Source of the DNA: Lanius collurio
Lineage: Eukaryota; Chordata; Aves; Passeriformes; Laniidae
DNA: 64,000 bases
NCBI GenBank assembly: GCA_020086605.1
Contig: JACBWW010000047.1
Coordinates: 2,283,368 to 2,347,367, forward strand
Direction of reading: 5' to 3'
The notes below the pieces were generated by a model. That model was not told where the DNA came from. It ran no database searches and saw nothing but the letters and a program-made list of their open reading frames with translations. This document shows positions 1 through 13,976 of the stretch, piece by piece. A program made the position numbers and the translations under genes. Each line of letters begins with the position of its first letter. The stretch's first letter is position 1.

Positions 1-290
1 ACCACCATTATTAGAACCTACAGATGAAATCACACGCTTGATAATTGCCTTTAAGGTATCTCAATATATTAGCTCTGTATAATATATATGATAATTTTTA
101 AAAAGTCACTGCTGAATACCAAAGAGATCATATTATCCCACAATACAGATGATAATTCAGAGAGTCACATGTAGTGATTAAAATAACCAGATTACTCAGT
201 GCCATGGGCCAGATTTTATTGTCCCTTCACTGCCTAAGGAGCTCACAGGTACCTGTGCCCATACAAGCTGCCCCTCATGGTGTCTGGACT

Positions 291-462
291 CAGCCCTGGC
301 ACAGGCTGCCCAGACAAGCTGTGGCTGTCCCATCACTTAAAGTGTCCAAGGCCAGGCTGGACAGGGCTTGGAGCAGCCTGGTCTGGTGGGAGGTGTCCCT
401 GCCCATGGCAGGGGGCTGGAACTGGATGGGCTTTAAGGTCCCTTCCACCTCTAGGATCCTAT
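291..462 (+). mobile_element. CR1 LINE, 5'-truncated 3' end
   Basis: The sequence matches the well-known 3' tail of avian CR1: a 'CTGGCACAGGCTGCCCAGA' block, then 'GGCTGGACAGGGCTTGGAGC', 'TGTCCCTGCCCATGGCAGGG', 'TTTAAGGTCCCTTCCA', and a degenerate end in 'AGGATCCTAT'. Only about 170 bp remain, so this is a dead, severely 5'-truncated copy, as most CR1 insertions are. The element reads on the plus strand, antisense to ERBB4. The short ORFs through it are CR1 tail, not genes. The left limit is approximate. Confidence 0.9.
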
Positions 463-3400
463 CAAAGTGGATGTCTATACAAAAAGCATCAAATGCAGCC
501 CTAAACTGGTTTTAGGTGAAAAACTTCAGTGCAAACACCAGTAAAAGCTTTGAAAATATGTGGGAGAATGTTTGGCATGAACACTATTTCATGCAGTCAG
601 CATGAAGGGGGTTTGAAAGAGGACACAGGGACTCTTTGGCATAAAGCAACTGAAGTTATTCTTTAGAAGCCCTGCTAGTTGAAAGAAACACCCTCTTGCC
701 AAATGCAAATCAATACATTCAGTTTTTGACCATCAGAATTGTAAGTCTTTAAAAGAACTATGTTTTTTTGACATCAATGGCTTTTGACATCAAATTAAAA
801 CCGCTAGAAAAAAAGACAAATAAACAATTGTGAGTCACACAAGAATCTCACTGTGATACCAGCTGATGAGAGAATTCTGCTGGCATCAGAATATATCACA
901 TCCAAATAAAATTATAATTTTTAATAGATTAACTTGTACCTATCAGCACTGAAACAATATGAAAACATTGCAGATTTCTTTTGGCCAAAATGAAAACACA
1001 GAATTTGTCTTGTCAAAATCAAAACAGATGACCTGTCCCAAGGCTTTAGCCTTCTGATTCTAGTTAATGATGGCAGGAATGGATGGTCAGGTGTGCAAAA
1101 ACATCCTTCATTGAAGGAGTTACACAACCAAATTTTTAACCATGCCTCTTTGGTCTTATTTTACTGTCTCTAATTTCAAGCACTTTTTAAACTTGTAGGC
1201 TAACAATCCAGGATGTCTCACTGCTTATTCTATTCATTCACATACATTTACTCCATTTTTGTGCTGTTATTTAGTATAATTTTAGTAAGATTCTATTTTA
1301 TTTGTCCTAACCTCACATTCTCTCAAGAACTAGAAAATGTGTAATCACCAACACCTTGCATTGCTCCCCAGCAATACCACAGCTGGTTTTCTTTTCTATC
1401 CAGAAAGAGGACAGAAATAAATCCCTGTGTATCATTGTACTTCAGTCTGCTTCACCTCTGGCAAACAACCTGCTCGGGGCTTTTTCCCACCTGTGTTGTC
1501 TAAAAGGTAAAACCAGTCCCTGCAGGGTTGGTTGGCAGCTACAAAATCCTCTGCAGAGCCCGTGGTCTGCAGAAATGTAAATCCTCTTGGGAATACTCAG
1601 TGTAAACATGTTCACTTTTCCTGATATCCCATCAACAAGCTTTAAATGTGGGTGGCAGAAGTATAAATGAAAAGGTATATATGTGTACATTTTCAATCAA
1701 TGAGACTATCCAAGTGGAAGGAAAAGAATCTAAAAAAGGGAATCCTAGAGTATTCACTGCAGCAATACTGTCTAAACATATTTTATGCAGAGAACCACCA
1801 TCTGAAGACATTTTTGAACTTGGCAGGGAAAAAAAGCTCTATGTGAATCTTTAAACATGATACAGAAGTATGATAAAAAATACACAGCTGGTGGCATCCC
1901 CACCCAAAAAACCCATAAGAGAATACTGGGCAGACATTTTATGAGTTGAATAGACTAAAAGTTATTCGTTAAGAGCTATGAAAAAAAAAAAAAAGAAGCT
2001 CTTCTGCAAATTTTTAAGGAGTGTTTATAAATTCTCTGGCACTGTGACAGCTTTGGAATGGTCACTTCAGGCACAGTCAGATTTGCTCTTTTCACAAGAA
2101 AAATACCAGACTTGAAAATGAGATAATGTGCTGGCAATAAACTGAAGTGGGACAGTGGAAAGGAGACTTTATGTCAAAAAATCCATGGGACAAGAGAAGA
2201 CAATTATCTTGGACAGCTTTCTGATCTTTCCAAGTGCTGAACTTCAGTGTAGAAAACATCAAATTAGGTTCATAAGGTATTAGGATTTCCAGTGCTTTGG
2301 AAATATCACCAAAGCTAGGCTGGTGGAGGAAATAGGAGAATAAAAGGATTTTTTAAAAAAAAAGGAAAATGAATTTTTTCTGGCAAATCACAGGTTTGTC
2401 CCCTGAGATGTGCCTTGAAGTTGTGGTCATAATTTGCTGTTTCCTTACTTTATTATAAGCAGTGTTACTCTCAGCTGCTGCTGTAATTTCCCTCCCAGTA
2501 GAGCAATGGGGAAACCTCCATTTGTACAGGTCAGAGTGGAAGAGATATGAGCACAGACTAATTCAGAGGCTGTGATTTGGTTTCCTTCAGTTTTCTGGAC
2601 TTTCCAGAGTCCCATCTCCCTGTTGAGGATGCTTCTGGATTTGTTTCAAAAGTGGCAGCTGCTTGCAGGGAATGCCCAGCTCTGAACTGCGGGAGTCTTG
2701 CCTGAAAGCTCTTTCCCTCAGGTGCTTGGATTTCATCTCCAGAAAAAAGGTATTAATTACTCAGGATAGAATTCAAACTCAGAATGTAATTCATTAAATG
2801 CAAAGTCCTTTTGGGATAATTGCTAAAGATGAACTGAAGTGTGCTGAATCACTAACTAAATTTTAACATACATCTTCTGTCTTGCAAGATGCAAGACATC
2901 ATTTTGCAAGAACAAACCCAATTTAAAAAGTAAGTATAAAAACCTTCACCTGCCCCAAGATCTTCAGCAATACCAGCCCACAGCAAACCCCCTATAAATA
3001 CTTCTTTTCAGTGTGACTTTTGGTTGTTTTCTACATTAAATATAATTGTTTCCCGAAATTGAGGGCATGTTGATCTTATCTCATCCAGAAATTAAGAGCA
3101 GCCTGTCTTTCTTCAATAATAACTTCCACCCACCAAAGCCAGCACACATGGCAGATTCATCAAATTCATTCTTCAGGTATATGAAGGAAGAAAATTTCAA
3201 GTCCAACTCAGGTCTCATGGACATTAATCTGCAGCTTTGGAGACTGCTCTCTTACCATCCTAATAACTCAAAGCTTGCTTAATAATGTGAATCACTGCAG
3301 AAAGCCTCAAATGATCATCTTTTCCCCTGCATACCCCATGGAAAAGGTGTAATTTTGCCTGGGGCTAAATACATTTTCAAGGAAAACACTGTGCCCTTTG

Positions 3401-6400
3401 TTGTCAGGAGCAACCAGCCTCATCCAGGTAGCTGTTCCTCCAGAGAGAGCTGTGGGAGAGAAAGACTGACACAGAAAGGCACTGACTCAGCTGCACAGGT
3501 GGGATGGCCTGTGTGGGATGGCCTGGGAGCTGGCACTGCAGGTCACCCTCACAGCCAAGGGCAGGGAAGGGGATGCCACCAGCCCGAGCTGGGGACTCCC
3601 ACCTGGTGCTAAGCACATCTCCACCAGGTCACCTGCCCTTTCTGGAAATGTCTGGAATTCTGCCAGCCCTGGGAAGCTGGCAAGGGAGAACCACTCCTGC
3701 ATCGTGTGCTGTGCTATCAGCCCAAGTATTTAGGAGTTCAATGCAATTTTAGGGGTAAGTTAATCTCTCTCTCCTTGGTAAAGTGTCGCTGTAGGACACG
3801 AGAGCACAGACGTGTGATCACATCAGCTGAAGGTGAGCAAAAGAGGGAAGTTTATTTTCTGACTCCACTATTTATAGTTTTACAAAAGTGACAGTGGATT
3901 GGAGAGTGAAGAGGCCACATCTCCAATGACACTGGACAGGTTACCAGTCCATCAGCTTTCCTCCACCTCTATGAAGGAATGCAAAACAACTGAGTGTTTA
4001 CAGAACAAAGCATGGGAAAGCGTGCAACTAGAATGAAAACATCAGAAGGCTAAAAGATTTCTAAAAAACAGGGCGACAGTAAAGGGCAGACAAAGAAAGC
4101 TTATGTGATAGTAATGTATTTCTTCCCATCTCCTGCTCACTTTGACAAACTCTCTCAAGGTTTCTCTCCTCTTCAGTTTAAGTTTGAAGCAATGTGCTAT
4201 TAATGTGTAGCAAACTGTACCTCAGGGTAAAAGCATCTCAAGCTGGCCCTCTCCAGATGCACTTAGGACACAAAGCTGACATAACTATGAGGATTTTCCT
4301 GCAGTTGCTTTGGTCCTATCCACCTGAGCAGGACCAGATGATGGAAACTTTGCCAGACCTGCCATCTGAGCAGGTGTGACATGAGCAGAGAGGACACTGC
4401 TGATAACAGAGCTTTCCTCAAGTCCTGCTGTGACTTTGCTAAAAGTTTTCAGACTGAACAGTTCAGAGCACACAGAAGCAAGACCAAGACTATCTTTACC
4501 TGACTCAAGAGATGGGATCCCAGTGTAGCTAGGTTATTATCCCTATGGGAAGACAACCAGTGAAAATCCAACTCCTGCACAGGTAACTTGAGCTAGTTCT
4601 GCTGTGAAAAGAGCAGTGATGTTTTGAACACAGGTCAGTCTTACATCTCTCTACTTGTGGCTCACCCAGAAGTACAAATTCTGTCTGCTCACATGTGGGC
4701 TGGCTCAGCTGAAGCACAAAATTGGGATGAGCTGGCTTCATACCAACCACAGGAGGACACACACTACCTGTGGCAATATAAAAGTGCCAGTTGCACATCA
4801 AAAGAACAAGTGTGAATAAAAAGAAATCAGCACCAGATATTTGCTTTGCACCACGTGGCAGCTGCAGTTTATTTGTTCCAGAAATAGGAGTCCAAAAGCC
4901 TGATTTACTAGACTGCTAAACTCTATCCCAGGACACAAAATAAAGATGATGCTAAAGCACAACAGATCAAAACAAACTCAAGAAGCAAAAGTGAGGGGAA
5001 AGAGGCCATGAGGCTGATTAGATGAGAATTACAGGAAAAATGCAGTCTATTCCAAAATGACAGGTGATCCATGAAGGGAGAAAGAGTAGAAAGAAATGAG
5101 AGGAGAAGCAATTTCATAAGATTATGACATTTCAATACTTAATTGACTGGACTCAGCAGACATTTTGATGGGCCCAGACCCACTCCAATCTTAAATTAAC
5201 ATCTCAGGAAAGTCATCTCACCCCTTCACCGCACAGATAAGTGGGTCACTGCTGAATTGACTGGTTTTCAGCTCTGGCTTGCAGGACCCTTAAAATGAAG
5301 CTCTATATCCTGGGTAGGTGCTGAAGCTCCTCAGGCAACATCGAAAGGGGCCTTAATTCCACTGCATTCCACCAAACACATCCTTAGTCTGAACTCCTGG
5401 GGAAAGATGAGCTGTCTCCCAGGCTCCCTCAAATTGTGCAGCTTTCTGGATTAGGTGGTGCTGAATAGAAAGAGTCTGGGAAGCACTTAATGTTCTTCTG
5501 ATGAAAGATGTTACATAAACATTTAAAAGTAACATAAGCAATGAGATGCAGACCAGGTATTTATTTCAATACTGGCCATACTGGATGTGGCTCTGAGTTC
5601 TGGTCCCACCTTCAGCCACATCTGTGCAGCTGCTGCAAAGCTCATTCCCAAGCATGGGATTCCTGAGGGAGGGAGCTGTGGAGTTGTATCTAATCTCTAT
5701 TTTGCAATTAACTCAAGTCCTTTCTTAAGGCAGCTGGGTGCAAAGTGTGCTCCCATGCCAGCTCCATTCTCCATTCACTGGGCAAACTGGGTCATACTGG
5801 CTGTGTTACCCCTTCCCCTGGACCAGGTGTCCCAGCCTCCTGGGCTGTGTGGACAGACTGTGTTACTCTCCCTTATTCCCAAAGAGCTCAAAAGGACAGG
5901 GATGTTCTCCCATCAGCTCAGGGGACTGCAGCCCAAAGAGGAGAGAGAAATTGCAGCTTGGAGCTGCTCTTACAGTAAGTGCACATCACCAGTGCACTTT
6001 GTGCAGTTCTGGCTGCAACCGTGCCAACAACATCTTCTTCTGTGAAAAAGGCCTTTAAACAAGAACTAACTGCCTAAATAACAAACTTTATCCTGCAAAA
6101 CTCTCCTTGCTGGGCAATAACACTCACTGCAAAGTAACTACAGTTTAGAGACTGGTGGGATCACAGTGCTTATGACAAAGGCTGTTTCAAATTGCTGCTT
6201 CAAAAGAAATCATTGTAATCTGTGTTACACATGCCAGCAGAAGGAACATACCTGTCCACTGATTTGGGGAGTGCTCAGAGACTTCAGGTTTCAGCTCCCA
6301 GTGGATCACATACTCCTGGAAAGTGTTTGATGCTTTTCAAAGTGGCAACCAAAGAGAGGTATCAATTCAAACAGGCTTTTTGAATGCTATTCTTCTCCCT

Positions 6401-9085
6401 TACATTAATTGCTTCAGTTAGACCAGCTCCAGCTCCTTCCTCTGAAGAGGCAGGAAGGCTAAAAGCAGCCTATAAAGGAGTTCCCAGTGCAACTGTAATG
6501 GGGAGCTGTGATCAGTGCTTTCCTGACCCTGTAAAGCCAAACTGCCCACCTTCCTGGAAGGAAGCCCACAGCAGCAAACTTGAACAATGGGCTGTGTCTC
6601 CCCCACCCAGCCACTGACCTCTTGCCAATGCAATTACAGTCAGGAGAGTGTATTGTGCAGTGCATCCAGTCTCTCCAAGAAAGTGTATTTAAAATGGATT
6701 ACTTCTGCTCCTTAAGCAGGCAATCAATAGAGATGTGGACTGCAATAAGTACAGAGATGTCTGTGGGCTGCAGCACTTATTCTCTGTGTCTCTTCAGAAA
6801 TTAATTAAAAATCAATGAAGTGTGCAGCCTATTAATAAAGAACCTCTAGATTAACAGATACAAGCACAGCCTTCCCTCAGGTTCAGAACAAGCACAGCCC
6901 CAGTGCAAACACACTGGAAACTCTCCAGCACTCCAAACCCTGACCTTCCATGGCCGTGCCCTGCACCTGACTGAACTGCAACAGCCCCAGCTTTGGGGAC
7001 ATTAATAAATATCAGCTTTAACAAATTACATGCTGTGTGTTTCAAGTCAGCTAAACAGGAGGAACTGGGGGAAGCATTTAGAGCCTTCAGTATTTCTCTG
7101 CAGGCCTACTAGAAAATGAATTTAGGGCAAAGCAAAACCACCTGTGTAAAGATGAGATCCAGCAAACATCTAAGAGAGGGTTGAGTCCAACATCTTCACT
7201 TAATTACAAACTTTTTTTTAGACAGCTTTCTTGGGAAATGACTCCTGACCCTGTAGCAGATAATTTTCCTTTGGAAATGTGCTGATAAACTGGCATGTCA
7301 TGCACTGGATGCAAGGTTTTCCAGTATTCATCTTATGCAGGTGCATTTTATGATAATAAAATATGTGACAAAGCAGGTCTTTCCTGCACCCTGTGTACTT
7401 GGTTGGTTCGGTTGAGACAGAGTTTTTGGACAGCTGAAATCACCCTCCCCTTCACTTGGGCAGTGCCATGGAGCAGCCAGGGAACACTGTGGTGGCATTA
7501 TCTTGTGTGTTCAGACAAAAATCCCACAGGAAGAGCCCACAACAGCTCCCTGCTTTGCAAAGGGCAAATATGTACAGGATTCAACTGATCCCCCTCAAAC
7601 ACTTGAGAGATGAAATTTTTTACCTCAAGACGTGTTTCATAGGGCACTTTGAGTCTTATTAAAAGCTGTTAGCACTATTCTGTGTCCTCATTAAATTAAA
7701 CATAGAGGATTTTATTTTCTCTTCTGAGCAAACAGCATGATTGGGGCTGAATTTCTGAGGTAGGCACCTTTATTTGAAAGATGCCCCTGAAGTTCACACA
7801 GCTTTGGGGCTCTGTATTTTCACCACTTTTAAAATCACTACTTCAGGGTAAATAGAGAAACAACAGGACAATGGAAGCATTACTTCCAGAAACCACCACT
7901 TTTCACAAGCTATTTCAGTGCCAGGGCTACTGGGCTCTGCAAGAGAAAAGTGGAACAAGAACATATTTACCTTCTCCCTCTCCTATTTTCTTCTCACATG
8001 AGCAGAGCAAGCAGTCGGAACAAGAGCTTCTGCTTAGGACTGCAACACTGTTCCACAAAAGAAAATGTTCTGAATCTATTCTAAATGCTTTTGATACCCT
8101 GATTCAGGAGAGTTCTTGAATAAATTACAGCTTTGAACTTGCAAACTCTGTTGCCACTAGCTTTCTGAGCACTTCTTAAAAACCCACATCACAGGTAACC
8201 ATAGTTACCTACTACATACATTTTATTTCCCTTTTCTAATTGAGTAGCTTATGACACTGACAGAACAGGAGAGGCCAGCCACATAAACAGTGTGCTCTCT
8301 GATAATGGCTGGAGAAACCTGCTAAATAATCCATTAACCTTATTCAATAAATACAGATGAGTGCTGGAATGGGGTGCATGGAAGGCAGAAATGTGGTTTC
8401 AAGAGACACTTATTTCCCCCCAGCTAAAACATCACATTATTATTAATGGTTCAGAGCACTGCTGTGTTGACAATGAGAGCCCATAGAGTGTGAGTCAAGC
8501 TGCCACTGTGCCCCACGAGCTCCCTGAAACCTCCTTAATGCCTGTGTAGGCATCATTAAACACAGCTTGTCACCTTTGCCTGGCCACCTCAGGGTGCTGG
8601 AAGGCAAACCACAGCCAGTGGCCAAGTAAAGGACAGCTGAGCACTGGGGTGCATGGTCTGTCCCCTCCCCTGCCCCTCTGTCCCTCAGCTCAGCCCTAGG
8701 CAGACACCAACCCCATGGAGATGTGGGGGCAACACATCCAAAGCAATTCCAACAAGCCCTCACATTACTTTGTTATAGGATACTCACAGAAAATAAAGTA
8801 TAATTCTACCCTTCACGTGTGAGGGGTGTGCACACTCTGATAATTATGGAGCACTGGCTGCAGTGATATTTTGTGCCATAGATTTGTTCACTCTTCCTGT
8901 AAAGTGGTTCTGCAGATCTACCAAGGGACCACAATACTACACAGGGGAGAAACTACTTCTAAAGTAGTAAATATCTAAAAAGAAACTTTTATGGTGTCCT
9001 CTAAACAAAACTGATGTCTTCTCTCTTTTTTTTTTCCTACATCCCAGAAAGATCTGAATAAGGTTAGGCTCAAGCTTTTGAAATC
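463..9085. other. Intronic sequence without recognised genes
   Basis: Unique-looking AT-leaning intron. Small landmarks are an A run at about 1981-1994, two copies of the 12-mer GTGGGATGGCCT at 3499-3510 and 3513-3524 inside a GC-richer patch (about 3490-3700), further GC-richer patches at about 5590-6060 and 8440-8760, and a T10 run at 9026-9035. The longest ORF (5587-6045, plus, 152 codons) has no recognisable domain and is treated as chance. Old diverged transposon pieces may be present that cannot be recognised without a repeat library. Confidence 0.6.
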
Positions 9086-9118
9086 CATTTATTTTGAGGT
9101 GAATCCTCAAAATAAATG
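9086..9118. repeat. Perfect inverted repeat, 14-bp arms, 5-base loop
   Basis: The left arm CATTTATTTTGAGG (9086-9099) and right arm CCTCAAAATAAATG (9105-9118) are exact reverse complements, separated by TGAAT. Pairing stops immediately outside the arms. It could fold as a stem-loop in either strand's transcript. It may be the core of a degraded palindromic transposon or a local inversion-duplication. No flanking target-site duplication was recognised. Confidence 0.85.
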
Positions 9119-11661
9119 CAGGTTTTAGTTCCCAAATCTGAGAAATTTCCTGGTGAGCATGAACTGACTGTTTTAATTGATCTCTGTACAGTTCCCAGCT
9201 ACAGCAAATACTTCAGTTACAGCTACTTTTTTTGTTAGGCTGTTTCCAGAGCCAGGGATACCATGACTTATTTGAAAAGAAAGAAAAGTACTCATGACTT
9301 TGACGTCTCGAGATCTGAGCATGTGGGTGGTGAATACATTGGAGATTTTGAGAGCTGCTGAGCTGAAACATGTGACCTGAGTGGAACACAGAGCAATCAG
9401 GGCAGATGTATTTCCACTGATAGTAACATTTCAAGTGTCTTAAGACTCAATTCCTGATTTTCTGACTTTACAGGGAGTTTTTCCATTAATTACAACTGAG
9501 ACAGGTTCAAGCTTTGGGTCAGTGCTGCTACCACTGCACAGTGCTCAGATGGAACACACAAATCAGGCTGAAATGGTTTTTAAACCATTGGCAAAGTAAT
9601 TCACCAGGGAAGTAGAGGAAACCCAACAGCCCTGGGCTCCTCTAAAATCCCAAACCTTCTTTGAGAAGACTCATACTTGAGCTTTCTCCCCAGCTATGAC
9701 CCCATCACCTTTTGTCTCTCACTCTAATCTACAGCTGTGATTTATATTCTATGAATTACAATGTCAAACTGCTAGCCCTGGCTATGGAATTCACATAGGA
9801 CATGGCCTGGAGCAGCCCAAGGCCTTTTAAGAGGACTCAACCTCTTCCTCCAACCTGTGACCAAGACCTTCTGGAGATCAGCCACCAACACCCTGGCTAT
9901 GAAGCTATCCCTGTTCTTCCTGTGATTCTGCAGCAGCATTTCCATGCTCCAGACTATTGCTCCAGCACTGCCAAAACTGTTTTTGACAAATAGCCACACA
10001 GACACAGGAACCATCTTCTTCTTAGTACTGAAATGAGAAGATTCCTAAAAAGGTCTGCTAATAGTAAAATCATTGCAGTGAGTAGAAAAGTCTCACACTG
10101 CTTTTGGTTCATTTGGATCAGATCCAAACATGAGAAATCTCTGAGCACAGTTCCCACACTCTCTTGGCTGGCATTCTTCAGCTGTTCCCCCATCTCTTGG
10201 CTGCTTCATTCACAGTTCTTCCTTCTCTCTTTAAAACTGCTGAGATCTTTCAAAGGATCAGCTGTAGAAATTCACCATTTCCCCAAGGACCCAATCATGC
10301 TGCATTTTTTCTCCTCTACATTTAAAACCAGCATGCACCAGGCTCAAAATATTTCTCTACCTTGACTGAACCACATTGATTAAAACATAGGCAGAGGCAC
10401 AAAGTGACCCCCCAACAGAAATATCTTTAAGAAGGTATTTACAGTAAAGGTTCTTTAGGAGCAAGGCAGGGAGAATCAAGTTGTCTCTGAGGACAGAACA
10501 ATCAGGTCAATAAAAGCTGCCCATCAGTCACCAGGTGTTATGGACAGTGATGGAAAGAGCTTTTCTAGAGGCACTGAGGTGGGTGAGTATGCCTGGGATC
10601 AAATGTGGACTCCTATGAACTTATTATGACTGGATCATAACACATCCATAGGTAATTCTGGCTCTTACTCTCCAGAAAACTTGCACAACCTCTCCAAATC
10701 TCACCGTAATAAAATTACTTCTGGCACATAAAGACACACTGCAATTCCAAACACTGATTCCAGAAATATTAATTGATAATTCCCAGCCAAGCACAGACAG
10801 AATGAATGGTAGTGAGAGCCTCTCAGAAGCTGTACTTCTTCTGCTCACACATGACCATTGCTGTTTTCATTGGAATTGACATTTTTTTTTTTTTTGCCAC
10901 TCCATTGCTTGGCTCACTAAAAAATCAGGCAGATGCAGTTGTGGCATGCATATTTATTTTCCTGTCTCTGAGAGTTTATGAGTATTTTCAATCTGATTTG
11001 GCAGTACACTTCCCTCAAGAGTTTTGTGTTCTTACAAGTTTCCTGAAAGCAGGTAGGCAAGAATAGGAGAAAGGCTGTAATATTTTCCTGCTATTGTGAT
11101 CACAATCTTTCTTGGGCACAAGAGACTCCATGTAAGAGAGAGACATTACAGAGGATACTTTAACTAGCACTAGGAACATATTAAATTCCAGATAACCTAA
11201 TCACGAGACATAAATCATAGGCAACCAGCTCTCAGCAGCTCTACTGCTCACAGAACTGCTTTTCCAAAGAGCTCCAGGGGGCCTCATTGATCACAAATTC
11301 ATGAAGTTCTACGGGAAGAGAGAAGGCAGCCCTATTTACATACACTTATCCTGACAAAAATTAGTGCTTCCTGCACCTACTCTGGGGAGCTGCAGACCAG
11401 CACACCACTACCCAAGAGATGCTGGATAATCTTTGCTTGAATTGCTGAATGACACTAAAGGGCAGCTACTGCAGTGCTGGTAAAGGGGTCAGAGAGACCC
11501 TGTCCTGAGGAAAACTACTGAGAGATTTGTCCTTCATGTGGGAACTTCTGTGACATTGCCTCACTTGTCTTTGCCCACCTGGGCTGATGATCAGCTGGCC
11601 TCAAACTATGATAGCCATGGTCCCCTATGGACAGAAGGTGCTCAGGAATGGGAAACATTTG
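9119..11661. other. Intronic sequence without recognised genes
   Basis: No gene or recognisable transposon. A T14 run lies at 10882-10895, and a 14-bp palindrome (ATTGTGATCACAAT) lies at 11093-11106; a palindrome of that length is expected by chance in 64 kb. A GC-richer patch near 9770-9990 might be a transposon remnant but could not be assigned. Confidence 0.6.
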
Positions 11662-11985
11662 CTGTTTGTTCTACACATACCAAGACTCTGCTGTTTGGGT
11701 GTTGGAAATGTAAGCACAAACATGAATATTGGTCTGGGATCCTGTTTGCCTTGGCAGATGAAAGCAGCCTGGCACTGTGGGGCCACAAGATATAAATTAT
11801 CCACTGACTCTGTGAATACTGTAGCAGACATTAGAATAGATTTAAAAGATGAAGTAAACTTTTAGATCTTTCAGGAGGAAGTTTGAGAGTCAGATGTTTG
11901 GGGAATATCTTTCTCTAAAGCTTCTTGCACCTCCACCCTTTTGCCCATGGTTATGTTGTAAACCCCCAATCCTCAGGGGAATTCT
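11662..11985. repeat. Copy A of a duplicated ~330-bp module, unidentified
   Basis: This block and 13977-14330 align in direct orientation over almost their whole length with only scattered substitutions, including long identical runs such as 'GGTCTGGGATCCTGTTTGCC' and 'TTATCCACTGACTCTGTGAA'. Homology fades outside both copies. In copy A the module is uninterrupted around 'GATGAAAGCAGCCTGGCACTG'. It could be a dispersed repeat, such as part of an endogenous retrovirus, or a local duplication. Both copies stay open in the same plus frame to a shared stop after an 'NF' dipeptide, but no known domain was recognised. Orientation of any parent element is unknown. Confidence 0.85.
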
Positions 11986-13976
11986 GAAGTCTCCAGCTCC
12001 ATGAGCTCTTCTGATTTCATTTAAAGCAAAACCAGAGAAGTTTTCCCTCACTAACTCTGAGGCTGGAAGTGCAGGGCTGGTCATGCATCTCAGGAAAGCC
12101 TAAGCTGGCTACAAAGCAAAGGCCAGGGTTGGATGCAACACCGATATTTTGGCCTCCTATGTAGCTATGGAGGCAGCCCAGGTCTCCTTAGCCTGGAAAT
12201 ACCACAGCAGCAAGCCAGGACATTGGATGTTCACCCAGCTGGTCAGTCCTGTTTGGGGCACTGCAGAGTCCCACAGGTTCCCTGGACACTCCTGCATCCC
12301 CATCCACCTGCAGTGGTCACTGACCTGTAGAATTTACCTTGTAAGAATGATGGCATCCCCAGCCACAAAAAGGCTTCCTAAAGCTTCTCAGAGATTAACT
12401 TTCTCCTCTTCAAGGATCTCTACCAACACCAACCAAAAGTCCCCTGTGATCTGTGGAGGGCTGGAGAACAGCTGGTTTTGGGGGATTCAGATCCCTTTCC
12501 AACACTGACTCCTCTCTGAAGATGCTGATGTGTCATGCTGATGCTTCAGGTGCACTGCAATCCTACCCCAAATCCTACTGCAGACACACCAGGACAAAAG
12601 GCACGGGCTCATTTCACTTTGCTGCTCTCAGCACTGGGATGCTGGGCAATCTGTGTGGCAAAAGGAATGGCAACAGGAGCAGCCAGACCCTCTGACACAG
12701 CCTGAAGGCAGGTTTTCCCTGTCAGTCTCCCCTATGGACTCTCAGCTGTTTAATAATGTCTTGAGCCTACAGTGCCTTTTTTTCCTTTAGTGGGAGTACT
12801 AATCACAGTCTCATCTACCTAGATGCCTATTTTTATGAAACTCATACAAAGATAATATCTTTGAGACCTTTTCTCCCCTGTCAAATCTGAATAAATTCAA
12901 CCAACATTTTGAAAAGCTATTGCAAGGGAAACTGAAGAGAGACACGGAGATTGCAATAAGGGTAATTTCCATAGAAAACTAGCCTAAGTCCAAAAAGTTC
13001 TAAGAAAACTCAAGCCCTTACACATATCTGAGGGACCTCTCAGGGATCAGCTGAGGGCTGCAGGAAAAAGCCCAGTGTTTATGGCAGAACCAGGGCTCTG
13101 GATGCCCAGGGTAGGAGAGGAGAGAAGCTGGGGAAAGAGGCAGTGATTGCCCTGCTCGTGTCATCAGGGAATAGCAGCTCTCTGAGAGTCTGCTCTTGTG
13201 GTTGAGAAACCCCATAAATGTTGGCAGCTCGGGCTGTTTCTATTTAATATTTCTGAAAAGCATTCATGTCTCACTCTCCCAAGAACAGTGTCTCTTATTG
13301 TGTCCCAGTGCCTTGGAAGCACAAGGACATGGAAAGGTGGAGAGTCAGGAACTTCTGACTTGCCTGATCAGGCAGAAATTGAGATCTCTTTTGCTGTTTT
13401 CATGAGCCTCACAAAGGGATAACGTGTTACAAATTTTTCCTTAATGATCTGTAGTTGATTTAAGAACATGTGGAAAAGTCCTTCTTCCTTGGAGACAGAT
13501 CCTGACTTCCCTCTGCCTTGGATTCAATGCAGCATCCATCGTTCTGAGGTTTTCCTACAAGTCACATTGAAGTCCTGTTCTAACTTTGTCCCTCCTGCAT
13601 GTCACCATGCAGCCTCACATGGACATCCAGTTGGCTTTATGTCCTTCCCCTCTTGCATAGCTGTGTTTTCACCCCACAGGAGACATCTGGGCTTCTTGGC
13701 TGGCCTCCCAGGGGTGAGATCCCCCCTCCCTCAGCCACTGATTGATTCAGCAGACTGAATGTCTTCTCACTCTCCTGCTGAATGAAAGCTGGTTTTCACT
13801 CCCATCTGGTCCCTTGTTGTTTCACACAGCTCCTGCAATAATATTATTCATTCTCCTTTGCTGCTGTTAATTCTTTCATAAGAAATATGCAAACCAAATT
13901 CCTACTTTAAATACACGTGCTAGGATCTTTCCAAAACATTTGGTGCTTGCTAGGCCAGCTGCTTATTGTGATGTAC
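11986..13976. other. Intronic spacer between the two module copies
   Basis: About 2 kb of non-repetitive intron. No gene or transposon was recognised. A 17-mer at 13205-13221 (AGAAACCCCATAAATGT) recurs exactly at 47102-47118 in the same orientation and may mark an old shared repeat. Short ORFs here show no domain. Confidence 0.6.

Noticed and set aside
5587..6045. 152-codon plus-strand ORF
   Set aside because: Overlapped by two other open frames on the same strand in a GC-richer patch; no domain or conserved motif.
11093..11106. 14-bp palindrome ATTGTGATCACAAT
   Set aside because: Several palindromes of this length are expected by chance in 64 kb.
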